The notes under the pieces were generated by a model that was not told the DNA's origin, did no database searches, and saw only the letters and a list, made by a program, of their open reading frames with translations. A stretch of 48,193 bases of DNA. It comes from an uncultured Desulfobacteraceae bacterium. GTDB taxonomy: Bacteria; Desulfobacterota; Desulfobacteria; Desulfobacterales; Desulfobacteraceae. The stretch is from assembly GCA_913041495.1 (NCBI GenBank), contig CAJWHT010000019.1:1-48193 (forward strand), read 5' to 3'. The position numbers and the translations under genes were made by a program. Numbering within the stretch: the stretch's first letter is position 1; every line of letters begins with the position of its first letter. This document shows, in pieces, positions 1-6,729 of this stretch.

Positions 1-403
1 CATCCTCACGGACACTAAGTACAAATTTTCGCATTAACCCAATAGTGTCAGCGCTAATAATTGCTATCCGAGTCTGGCCGTCATCAATCACCGCAGTTAC
101 GGCCATGAGGTCATCTTTAACTCCTTGAGCGGCCCGTTTATTTTGAAAACCTGCCATCCAAACAGCATCGAATTGGTTATTGCCGTTTACATCAGTCCAT
201 TTATCGATATCTGGATCAAATTGAGCATCATTATTTATATCTTCCCACTCATCAATAAGATTGGGGGTAATTGGAAGCTCGGCAAATCCGACTTTAAATT
301 CATTTGCATGGATCTGAGAAGTCAAAATACTGGCAAACACCATAAAAATGTAAAGTCCGTTTTTTGTTAAATTAATTAGATTTGAACAGTTGTTTAATTT
401 CAT
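1..403 (-). CDS. Neutral/alkaline ceramidase-like secreted protein, N-terminal part only
   Basis: This reading frame is open through the left edge, so only the first 134 residues are seen. It starts at ATG 401-403 after a GGGGG-rich ribosome site. Residues 1-33 look like a Sec signal peptide (hydrophobic core YIFMVFASIL, likely cut after IHA). The mature start contains VGFAELPITP, a WTDVNGNNQFD stretch, WMAGFQNKRAAQGV and a following VIDDG...IAIISADTIGL segment. These match the N-terminus of the neutral non-lysosomal ceramidase family (PF04734), periplasmic or secreted amidohydrolases whose known members cleave ceramide. Substrate here is inferred only. The catalytic centre lies outside the window. 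Asp/Asn-rich repeats near residues 54-80 resemble calcium-binding loops. Confidence 0.7.
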   Translation of the reverse strand, partial: MKLNNCSNLINLTKNGLYIFMVFASILTSQIHANEFKVGFAELPITPNLIDEWEDINNDAQFDPDIDKWTDVNGNNQFDAVWMAGFQNKRAAQGVKDDLMAVTAVIDDGQTRIAIISADTIGLMRKFVLSVRED

Positions 404-442
404 TTTAACCCCCGCTTATTTACAGTTGTAAACTGCTCCGCC

Positions 443-653
443 GTAACTGATTAGTTTTGGGTGTTACCCTTTTTTTACTTTTATTCCCTGTTTTTTGAAC
501 ATTTCCATTAGATTTTTCATGATTAAATCTCTGGAGTCTTCGGGTTTTACGACTACACCCTCTAATTTCTTTTCTTTTGTTTTTTCTTTTTTCTTTTTCA
601 TAACAGTTACACCTAAAATTATTCCACAGTAACCGATTGTTTTTGAGTGTTAC
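443..653. repeat. Two related 25-bp repeats at 443-467 and 629-653
   Basis: The two copies agree at 21 of 25 bases and are 186 bases apart. Each begins GTAAC and ends GTTAC on the plus strand, so each has a 5-bp inverted end. Copy 1 spans the stop of the 45-residue gene and copy 2 overlaps the 3' end of the 190-residue gene. They may be remnants of a duplication, or sites for a protein. Function unknown. Confidence 0.5.
464..601 (-). CDS. Small Lys-rich protein of unknown function (45 aa)
   Basis: A 45-codon frame starts at ATG 599-601 with AGGTG eight bases upstream and ends at TAA 464-466. The product starts MKKKKEKTKEKKLEG and has a C-terminal amphipathic stretch (RDLIMKNLMEMFKKQG). It is very basic with no Cys and no membrane segment. 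It follows the 190-residue gene on the same strand by 17 bases and precedes the ceramidase-like gene, so it may be part of the same transcript. I do not recognise the family. The ribosome site and position between two genes support it as real, but short length keeps confidence moderate. Confidence 0.5.
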   Translation of the reverse strand: MKKKKEKTKEKKLEGVVVKPEDSRDLIMKNLMEMFKKQGIKVKKG

Positions 654-1191
654 TGTATTTAAGGTATCTAGAATTCATTTTCATAATTACATGAAATATT
701 TTGTCATTTGTTATCGTTGACTCAAGATAATTTATCAATTTCTCTCTATTAGTAAACCTTCCCTCTAATGAACTATAAATATCCATAATTAAAAACTTTA
801 AAAAGTCATCCTTATTACGATCTAATTCATAAAAAGGTTCTGGACCCAACATTGTATCTACCTGGTTGTTAGTTAAATTGTTCAATTTCTGACAAATAAG
901 TTTTAGTATTTTAGTGAAGAGTTCTTCTTGTCTAATATTACGTATATAAAGAAACCCCTTCCTCATTCCTGTTTCTTCAAAACTTATCCCTAACTCATTT
1001 ATAGACTTATAAAACAATTCATCTCGTATTTTTCTATTTCCACAAGTAGTACACCACCTCCAAAGACAATATTTTTGAATATTCGGCACGGATAGTTGCT
1101 CAAGATAAACAGTAATCTGCTCTCCGAGAAGATCACGAACAATACAGATTTTTTTAGCTGCAGATGAAATTTCAGAAGATACTTTTATCAT
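619..1191 (-). CDS. Hypothetical protein, 190 aa, with Cys cluster
   Basis: Starts at ATG 1191 with AAGGA upstream. The protein is soluble by appearance, mostly helical, rich in Lys, Asn and Ile as expected for the AT-rich island. Residues 42-50 hold a CLWRWCTTC cluster (C-x4-C-x2-C), which could be part of a metal site but lacks an obvious fourth ligand close by. No family recognised. It is the last sizeable gene of a minus-strand series beginning with the excisionase-like gene at 3647, though a 200-base stretch with only a doubtful small frame separates it from the primase gene. Cargo or replication accessory are both possible. Confidence 0.6.
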   Translation of the reverse strand: MIKVSSEISSAAKKICIVRDLLGEQITVYLEQLSVPNIQKYCLWRWCTTCGNRKIRDELFYKSINELGISFEETGMRKGFLYIRNIRQEELFTKILKLICQKLNNLTNNQVDTMLGPEPFYELDRNKDDFLKFLIMDIYSSLEGRFTNREKLINYLESTITNDKIFHVIMKMNSRYLKYSNTQKQSVTVE

Positions 1192-1202
1192 ATATCAATT
1201 CC

Positions 1203-1403
1203 TTAATCTCGGTAAGCTTCCGCTCTTACCTGATAAATCGATATAATCAAAAGTCTTAACAGACAAATTACGTGCTGCGTTTGATAAACTCGCTTTGCGC
1301 AACGGAAGTCCTGGCATGCATCAATACCAAATTTAAGATTACTGTATTTATAGCTTTGCGTCAATAGCCAACAGATATTTGAGTTTGAAACACTCATAGT
1401 CAC
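1203..1403 (-). CDS. Doubtful small protein (66 aa, GTG start)
   Basis: The frame begins with GTG at 1401-1403, overlapping the stop of the primase gene (GTGA), and a strong AAGGAGG lies five bases upstream. An in-frame ATG at 1397 is 11 bases from it. The strong ribosome site and translational coupling favour a real gene. However, the product is of unusual composition with many Tyr, Cys and Ile residues and no recognisable motif, so it may be a chance frame or a degraded gene. Confidence 0.35.
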   Translation of the reverse strand: MTMSVSNSNICWLLTQSYKYSNLKFGIDACQDFRCAKRVYQTQHVICLLRLLIISIYQVRAEAYRD

Positions 1404-2944
1404 ACATACCTCCTTGTCGATTTCAATATTGATTGGACTTCATTTATTGAAAGCGGGGGAGAACACGCAGCGCCTTCTTTATAAGCTTCAGATTCAATCT
1501 CGGACCAAATCATACCTTTTCTGATCATGCCACCTATCCGGGAGGTTACATGATTATTTCTGCCCCCCTGAACTGCGCCATAACCCCCTCTAAACCCGGC
1601 TTTGTTATAACTATTAACTTTGGTTCGATACTTTTTAGTGCTCATTGGATTTCCAAGAGATGGCGGAAACATCTCCATTAGTTGTGCATAGGTATATCTA
1701 ACCCCCGAGTAATGTATGATATTAATCATGTATGGATCTGCTTTTCGATTTTCAAATCCCGGAATTCGCATCACACGTGGTAGATCTTTTACCCTACGGT
1801 CTGACTGAAATCTTGAGATAATACGCTCCTGTAATTGACGAAAACAATCCAAAGGGATTTCGTTAGCTGTTAGCCAATAAACATGATATTTCCCCGGGCT
1901 AGACTTAATAACCAACGAGGGCGCATATTCCCAAACTGGTTCTATCGGGGCGCTGTCAAAGTCGCCAAAGACAGCTCGGACCCGTACCACATTAAGTGTC
2001 TTTCGACCTTTGCCATCTGTCTCATTAACTCCCATATAGATACCAGCTCCTCGCTCATTAAGCCTCTCAAGTTGCGCCTGATATTCCAAGGGTATCTCGT
2101 TTTCAAAATGTGTCACTCTAATAAGGGATTGATCGCCTCGGTCCTTCTTGTCGTCAAATGTCTGGATAGTTTTTAAACCTGAAAATGCATCAAAAAAAAT
2201 CCTCCGGTCCCGATCAAAGTCACATTCGTCCTCGAGGGCAACAGGAGGGCAAATCATTGCCCCCTCACCTATACTAGTACTACCTATAATCTCTCTATAC
2301 TGGTGTATATTATTTAATGGTGCGGGCTCTCGTGGTGCTTCCACCAGTGCTTTCGGATCGCAACCAGCGGTGCTTTCGTAACCTTGAGAATGCTCAAGAC
2401 ACCCGACGGTACAAGCATCGGCACCATCGGCGAGAGTTCTTTCGGGAACTATAACGGCGGTGACATCACCGGTGCCACCGGTAGTGCTTTCGCACGCATT
2501 CTCGGCGCTTTCGTTAGGGCTCCCGGAAATCCCAAGGGGATCAAGCCTATTGATTTCACTGAAGTTTTCACAGCTCGAAACAGTACCTTCGTCAGTGCTT
2601 CCGTAATTTCTCCAATTCTGATAATAGCTATAATTACAAATTGTTATCAAAACAGCCCGTGGTTGTCGATCTGTGACGATCATCCCATGTCGGCGCATAT
2701 AGGCCATGGCTTTTTTAATTTGGTCCTTGGAGTATTTTTCTTTTCTGGCTCCGACATACCAAGCAAGGTCATCAATTATCTTTTGGTAAGAACGGTATAG
2801 CTGCCCCGGTTTCAGATTACTGCATGTTGTGAAATTAGCCTTTCTGAGGAGATAGTCCCATATTTCTCGCATGTAGGGAGGGGCTTTACTGATGGGAGAC
2901 TGATCAATCCTTTTGGCTCTTAGATAATAACCGCCTTTAATCAT
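1400..2944 (-). CDS. RepB-type primase / replication initiator with N-terminal winged helix (514 aa)
   Basis: Residues 1-115 look like a winged-helix domain of phage and plasmid replication proteins (GGYYLRAKRI, then IKKAMAYMRRHGMIVT). A long low-complexity linker follows (about 120-240), whose DNA carries several GTGCTTTCG repeats. Residues ~260-420 match the RepB-like primase domain: GVNETDGKGR, the metal-binding FGDFD (Asp328, Asp330), KYHVYW with a conserved His, and DLPRVMRIPGF. The end (about 455-514) resembles the PriCT-1 domain that follows many such primases. It should prime or initiate replication of the excised element. I chose ATG 2944 over an upstream ATG at 2965 because GAGGGG sits seven bases before it and it overlaps the upstream gene by only 8 bases. 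Confidence 0.75.
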   Translation of the reverse strand: MIKGGYYLRAKRIDQSPISKAPPYMREIWDYLLRKANFTTCSNLKPGQLYRSYQKIIDDLAWYVGARKEKYSKDQIKKAMAYMRRHGMIVTDRQPRAVLITICNYSYYQNWRNYGSTDEGTVSSCENFSEINRLDPLGISGSPNESAENACESTTGGTGDVTAVIVPERTLADGADACTVGCLEHSQGYESTAGCDPKALVEAPREPAPLNNIHQYREIIGSTSIGEGAMICPPVALEDECDFDRDRRIFFDAFSGLKTIQTFDDKKDRGDQSLIRVTHFENEIPLEYQAQLERLNERGAGIYMGVNETDGKGRKTLNVVRVRAVFGDFDSAPIEPVWEYAPSLVIKSSPGKYHVYWLTANEIPLDCFRQLQERIISRFQSDRRVKDLPRVMRIPGFENRKADPYMINIIHYSGVRYTYAQLMEMFPPSLGNPMSTKKYRTKVNSYNKAGFRGGYGAVQGGRNNHVTSRIGGMIRKGMIWSEIESEAYKEGAACSPPLSINEVQSILKSTRRYV

Positions 2945-3410
2945 TGCAGTCCCCTCTGTTTGCATTCACCCAATTTGCAACTTTATTCAGTGCGGCATCC
3001 CTTTTGGGGTCGACACAACTAATTCTCTTCAACTGGGAGATTGCTTTTACAGCAAGTTGCATTGCCTCTGCTGGCTTACACCTACCTTTAGATTTTGACC
3101 TTTTTTTCTTTTTCGGCCTGGCTTTATTTTGTCCATTGGACAAATTACGCTTTTTCTCACCGGCTTTTTGCCGGACCCTTTGATTTAAAGCATTTCCCGT
3201 GACCTGATCTGCGGGTGCGGCCTCATCATTTAATCGATTGGCCATCTCATTTGCTACAGTTGACTGTGGGGCACCAGTCTCGGCTTCAGCCGTTTTAACG
3301 ATATGTGTCAAAGTTTCGTTACATAAAGCACATTTATTCCTGGCTTCTTTAGGTAGCGTATCTAAAAAAACTGTAAGTTTACTTAAGGATTCTTGAGTGA
3401 CTCTTGGCAT
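2937..3410 (-). CDS. Hypothetical basic protein of replication module (157 aa)
   Basis: ATG 3410 is preceded by AGGAAG, which overlaps the stop region of the upstream HTH gene; the 3' end overlaps the primase start by 8 bases, so the three genes form a tight operon. The N-terminal half contains CALCNETLTHIV (one CxxC pair) and an S-T-rich amphipathic region reading like a DNA- or primase-binding domain; the middle (about 85-112) is an almost pure Lys/Arg stretch with KKKKR, typical of a nucleic-acid-binding linker; the last 40 residues are helical. I do not recognise a named family. An accessory role to the adjacent primase is inferred from operon structure only. Confidence 0.6.
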   Translation of the reverse strand: MPRVTQESLSKLTVFLDTLPKEARNKCALCNETLTHIVKTAEAETGAPQSTVANEMANRLNDEAAPADQVTGNALNQRVRQKAGEKKRNLSNGQNKARPKKKKRSKSKGRCKPAEAMQLAVKAISQLKRISCVDPKRDAALNKVANWVNANRGDCND

Positions 3411-3422
3411 AACTTCGACTTC

Positions 3423-3647
3423 CTATGCAGACAAATAGATTCGTTTTGCGTCAATGTAGCGCTCAAGAGCTTCTAATTCATATTTCGGAGAACCGCCAAT
3501 CAAAACATAATCCGGCCCCTTCCGATGATACCTCATGTTATAAAGGGTTTTAGTTTTGATGCCGAGATAGTCCGCCGCATCCTTTATTGACAGTAACCTT
3601 TTGCCGACCCCATAGTATCCAGCCTTTTGATTCTTTTCCCTATTCAT
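3423..3647 (-). CDS. AlpA/excisionase-like HTH DNA-binding protein (74 aa)
   Basis: A short MerR-like HTH protein of the HTH_17 type: SIKDAADYLGIKTKTLYNMRY forms the helix-turn-helix, followed by the wing-like KGPDYVLIGGSPKYELEALERYID. This arrangement is typical of AlpA regulators and excisionases that bend attachment-site DNA or switch on integrase. Start ATG 3647 has AAGGAAG upstream. It is the first gene of the replication operon reading leftward, with a 540-base gap upstream containing a repeated GAAATTTC-centred motif that could be its binding site. Role as recombination directionality factor for the integrase at 8883-10085 is inferred; the two genes are not adjacent. Confidence 0.75.
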   Translation of the reverse strand: MNREKNQKAGYYGVGKRLLSIKDAADYLGIKTKTLYNMRYHRKGPDYVLIGGSPKYELEALERYIDAKRIYLSA

Positions 3648-4186
3648 TATTGTGCTTCCTTACATTTTGTAGTTTTGCCTTAAATTTCACTGGCTTCAAC
3701 CTACTCCTGCGAAATTTCAGCAAATCAACGAAAAAAGGGTCACAAAAACAATCAAACCCCTGATTTGGAGTAGAATATTTTTTTTGAGATTCAAGTTTTT
3801 TTTTCGTCGAAATTTCGGCAAACTTACTTCAAGGATAATTGATGAGATTGATTTGCTTAAACATATCGAATCGTATTGATTTATTAGGGGGGACATAATG
3901 TTGTGCCTTAAAGTCGCCCCTATCATAAATATCATCCATCTTTATCACTTTAAACCAAAGCTGATAAAAACATTCAGAAAACGCACCTATAATTATGCTG
4001 GCTTCAAGGTGTAGTTGCTAAGTAAACACCATTCTTTGCCGGCATTAGATATTCTCTAATCTGCTTTCTCTTTACAGACTTTCTAATTGCTGATATTCAA
4101 TTTGGCATATGTCACGGTGATAACTGATCTGGATGTCATCGTATCTTCATCATAGTCGATTGTTATTCGATCACAGGAAACCTAAC
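3648..4186. other. Gene-free divergent region between replication operon and peptide cluster
   Basis: This AT-rich stretch separates genes leaving in both directions and should hold promoters for both. I see two near-identical 15-base direct repeats (see 3710-3822) and an inverted repeat ATTAGA-TATTC-TCTAAT near 4045-4062 upstream of the peptide cluster. No clear -35/-10 pair stands out. A replication origin here would be reasonable given the adjacent primase gene, but iteron arrays are not evident. Confidence 0.4.
3710..3822. repeat. Two 15-bp direct repeats centred on GAAATTTC
   Basis: Copies at 3710-3724 (CGAAATTTCAGCAAA) and 3808-3822 (CGAAATTTCGGCAAA) differ at one base and are 98 bases apart. 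The GAAATTTC core is itself palindromic. They lie just upstream of the excisionase-like gene, so they are candidate operator or replication-initiator sites. This is inference. Confidence 0.45.
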
Positions 4187-4579
4187 ATGCAAAGGAATAG
4201 AGACCTAATTGAGCAGTTTGACGAATCTGGTGCATGGGGTCTTTGCACGTATATTGACTTGAAAAGCTGCAACCCGACTTACATTCGAAGCCATTCAAAA
4301 ATATCAGAGTTTATAGATTTATTATGCCTTAAGATTCAAATGACAAAATACGGAACTGCACAAATAGTTAATTTCGGACAAGACGAGTCGGTTGCCGGTT
4401 ATTCGATGACTCAACTAATAGAAACAAGTTTAATTTCAGGTCATTTTGTTAATAAAACCAACTCTGCTTTTATTGATATATTTAGTTGCAAAAAATATAG
4501 CCCTAAAGATGCTGCAGAGTTTTGTAGCCTTTTTTTTCAATCAGAAACATTTCACTACCAAACCTTGATCCGAAAATAA
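4187..4579 (+). CDS. SpeD-like pyruvoyl-dependent decarboxylase homologue (130 aa)
   Basis: The protein has the size and signature of class 1 prokaryotic S-adenosylmethionine decarboxylase, a pro-enzyme that cleaves itself before a Ser to make a pyruvoyl cofactor. Aligning the His and Cys of the family places Ser81 (in ETSL), His86 (SGHF) and Cys101 (IDIFSC) at the catalytic positions with exact family spacing (5 and 15 residues). The residue before the cleaved Ser is Thr, where the usual enzyme has Glu, and the usual HTYPE segment is replaced, so the substrate need not be AdoMet. ATG 4187 is chosen over ATG 4133 because AGGAA precedes it and the family N-terminus fits. Its stop overlaps the next start (TAATG). 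No spermidine synthase gene is nearby; the context is peptide modification. Confidence 0.75.
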   Translation: MQRNRDLIEQFDESGAWGLCTYIDLKSCNPTYIRSHSKISEFIDLLCLKIQMTKYGTAQIVNFGQDESVAGYSMTQLIETSLISGHFVNKTNSAFIDIFSCKKYSPKDAAEFCSLFFQSETFHYQTLIRK

Positions 4580-5166
4580 TGAAGCAGCCAATTCAGTTTA
4601 AAATAGCTCGTGCGGTTGAAAAATATTATGCAGACCTGCAGTTAATAATTGAGTCTTCACCGAATCAATCGAATTGGGCCTGCAAAAAAACATGTTCATT
4701 TTGTTGTAACGGCCCTATCGTTATTACCTCAAGCGAAGTTCTACATATTGCAAGAAAAATGGAATCCGATATAGAGCCCTTGATTAATTTAGAAGCTCAT
4801 TTGAAAAGCTATCTCGACTGTGTTTCTAAATGCAAATATTATTTTGAGCATTCAATCCCTTGTGTATTTTTAAAGGATGAAATTTGCCTTATTTATAAAA
4901 TCAGACCATCTGTGTGTAGAAAATATTTTTCACTTAACAGAAACAATTGCATAAAGGATAGACCAATTTCAACGTTTACAGATCCTTATTGTATGAAAAA
5001 TGGCAAAAACTTATTGTCCACATTCAGAACCCAATTGACCAAACTAGGTCTTCCCGAAAGTATGGAAGATTTTCATGTTGGTATTTTCAATATTTTTTTT
5101 AACCCTAATAGCTCGAAAGGAGGTGAGCACTATGGAGAAAAAAACCGAAGAACAATTAGTTGCTGA
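4579..5166 (+). CDS. YkgJ-type cysteine-cluster protein (195 aa)
   Basis: This matches the YkgJ/CxxCxxCC family (zinc- or iron-chelating domain). The N-terminal cluster is C35-x3-C39-x2-C42-C43, followed by CVFLKDEICLIYKIRP with Cys95 and Cys103 and RPSVCRKYF with Cys113; this order is the family signature. Function of the family is poorly known, but members recur beside peptide-modifying enzymes. The start overlaps the stop of the SpeD-like gene by one base, and its last 35 bases overlap the precursor-peptide gene, so translation of the three is coupled. The tail after about residue 170 is low in conservation signals and contains the ribosome site of the downstream peptide. A role in maturation or metal delivery is inferred. 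Confidence 0.75.
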   Translation: MKQPIQFKIARAVEKYYADLQLIIESSPNQSNWACKKTCSFCCNGPIVITSSEVLHIARKMESDIEPLINLEAHLKSYLDCVSKCKYYFEHSIPCVFLKDEICLIYKIRPSVCRKYFSLNRNNCIKDRPISTFTDPYCMKNGKNLLSTFRTQLTKLGLPESMEDFHVGIFNIFFNPNSSKGGEHYGEKNRRTISC

Positions 5167-5272
5167 ATCTAACAAGCATGATGAGGATGAAATGGTTGAA
5201 AAAGCAGTATCTTTAGCGGCTTGTCAGTATGAGAGAAATTTTGGTATGACTCAATGTGGCTGCGCCAGTTAA
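5132..5272 (+). CDS. Putative RiPP precursor peptide, Cys-containing core (46 aa)
   Basis: ATG 5132 follows AAAGGAGGTGA with a six-base spacer, by far the strongest ribosome site in the cluster, as expected for a substrate made in excess. The product has an acidic, Lys/Glu-rich leader without Cys (residues 1-29) and a short tail reading AACQYERNFGMTQCGCAS with Cys31, Cys42 and Cys44. This leader/core layout, directly before a radical SAM/SPASM gene, is typical of modified peptides. A stable hairpin separates it from the enzyme gene. I cannot match the core to a named class. It could alternatively be a small regulatory or metal-binding protein; expression and mass data would decide. Confidence 0.65.
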   Translation: MEKKTEEQLVAESNKHDEDEMVEKAVSLAACQYERNFGMTQCGCAS

Positions 5273-5278
5273 ATCGAT

Positions 5279-5318
5279 CAAGAGAGGGTGAAAAAATTTC
5301 TTTTTCCATCCTCTCTTG
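5279..5318 (+). promoter_or_regulatory. Intercistronic hairpin after precursor gene
   Basis: A 12-bp stem (CAAGAGAGGGTG pairing with CATCCTCTCTTG, one G-T pair) closes a 16-base A/T-rich loop that can pair further. No T-run follows, so it is more likely a processing or mRNA-stabilising element, or a partial attenuator, than a full terminator. It would let the peptide be made in larger amounts than the downstream enzyme. Confidence 0.6.
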
Positions 5319-5337
5319 AAACTCTTAAAGGTGTCTA

Positions 5338-6666
5338 ATGAGTATAAGTGCAAAAACCAATATTGGCGATGTTTTCATCTATAAATATAACGATTCATTT
5401 TACCTGTATAGTCCATTAGATAAGGTTATTCTGAAACTGAAGGGTAAAGGATACTCGAATTTGATGGCAAATCAGAATAAAAATCATTGGAAAAGCCAAC
5501 TTTCAAAATACAAAGTATTTTCGAACACCAAACCAGAGGTATATGAATACGTCTCAACGAATAAATTTGATGGTGTAACTTTTATGATGACAAACGCTTG
5601 TAATTTGGCCTGTCGATATTGTTATGCATCAGACTATCAAAAAAAACCCAGTTTTATGCCTGAAGACATTTGGTCTAAAACATTGGAATATGCGTTTGAA
5701 AATAGAGACATGAAAAGCAATGAATTCTCTCTTGCCTTTCATGGATTTGGTGAATGTACTCTTTTCTTTAAAGACATAATAAAAATATCTGAGGCTTTTA
5801 AAAGAAAAGCTAAAACATTGGGACTAAAACCCATATTTCAAATCACAACAAATGGCACATTTACCGAGTCAGAGTGCACATATCTCATAGAAAATAACTA
5901 TAGGGTTAATTTATCTATTGACGGAGATAAAGAGATTAATGATTCGATGCGATTACAGAAAAATGGTAAATCTCCTTTCGAAAAGATTGTATCAAACGCA
6001 AAGATGCTATCTAATGCGGTGACAAAGGAACGCCTGCTTGCACGTTCAACTGTAACGAGCAAATCTTTAGATAAGATGATAGAATCTTTAGAATATTTTA
6101 ATTCAATTGGCATCAGAATGGTTCATTTCGCTCCTATGGATATTAGAGGTGCGGCAACAGGGATTGATAAGCTTGCTGTTGATATTAATGAGTTTATTGA
6201 AAAACTCAAAGAATGTATCCATAAAGCCTCAGAATTAGGTATGAAAATTTATTATGGCCCATTTAATTTTGGAATAGGAACAAGATTCTGCTTTTCTAAG
6301 TCCAAGCTAACTGTAGATTATTCCGGAAGAATTATTGCCTGTGTTGAAGCTGGTGAGAATTCGGACTATGAAGAATTTTGTTTTGGAAATATCAGAGAAC
6401 AGCAAATTGGTTTCAAGCAGGATCGGATTGATAAACTTAACTCTATTTCAGTTTATGACTACCCTGAATGCAACAATTGTCTTTTAAAATATCACTGTGC
6501 TGGTTATTGCAGAGTGAACCGCATTCAGCGTGAAAAAAACAACTCTGAATTTGCCCATATCTGTAAAGCAAATGAGAATGGCTTTGCCTGGATTCTGAAC
6601 GAACTTACATTAAATAAAGATAGAGTAAAATCCCTTTTGGATTTCCCTGTAGAACAATTATTATAG
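5338..6666 (+). CDS. Radical SAM/SPASM peptide-modifying enzyme (442 aa)
   Basis: The radical SAM cluster motif is C88-x3-C92-x2-C95 in MTNACNLACRYCYA, followed by a GFGE version of the GGE SAM-binding motif (136-139) and a beta-barrel core. The SPASM domain carries C318, G330-x4-C335, C348, then C378-x2-C381-x5-C387-x3-C391 and a final C409, the full set for two auxiliary [4Fe-4S] clusters. Residues 1-70 (FYLYSPLDKVILKL) resemble the N-terminal peptide-binding region of peptide maturases rather than sulfatase-maturing enzymes, and no sulfatase is nearby. AAAGGTG sits five bases before ATG 5338. It lies just after the precursor gene and hairpin. Thioether, C-C or other crosslinking of the Cys-containing core is plausible but not shown. 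Confidence 0.85.
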   Translation: MSISAKTNIGDVFIYKYNDSFYLYSPLDKVILKLKGKGYSNLMANQNKNHWKSQLSKYKVFSNTKPEVYEYVSTNKFDGVTFMMTNACNLACRYCYASDYQKKPSFMPEDIWSKTLEYAFENRDMKSNEFSLAFHGFGECTLFFKDIIKISEAFKRKAKTLGLKPIFQITTNGTFTESECTYLIENNYRVNLSIDGDKEINDSMRLQKNGKSPFEKIVSNAKMLSNAVTKERLLARSTVTSKSLDKMIESLEYFNSIGIRMVHFAPMDIRGAATGIDKLAVDINEFIEKLKECIHKASELGMKIYYGPFNFGIGTRFCFSKSKLTVDYSGRIIACVEAGENSDYEEFCFGNIREQQIGFKQDRIDKLNSISVYDYPECNNCLLKYHCAGYCRVNRIQREKNNSEFAHICKANENGFAWILNELTLNKDRVKSLLDFPVEQLL

Positions 6667-6729
6667 GTTGTTTAAGACTTTGAAAACAAAATCAATCTGA
6701 TTTCTGAAGAAACATATTAGGAGATTGCT

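Noticed and set aside
125-370. Plus-strand 81-codon frame at the left edge
   Set aside because: The opposite strand encodes a ceramidase-like protein with signal peptide and family motifs across the same bases.
3717-3935. Minus-strand 72-codon frame
   Set aside because: No ribosome site and low-complexity A/T product; it lies across the repeat-bearing control region.
4133-4186. Longer start for the SpeD-like protein
   Set aside because: No ribosome site at ATG 4133; ATG 4187 has AGGAA and matches the family length.
5338-6666. Sulfatase-maturing enzyme identity for the radical SAM gene
   Set aside because: SPASM Cys pattern alone would fit, but there is no sulfatase nearby and a peptide gene with strong ribosome site precedes it.
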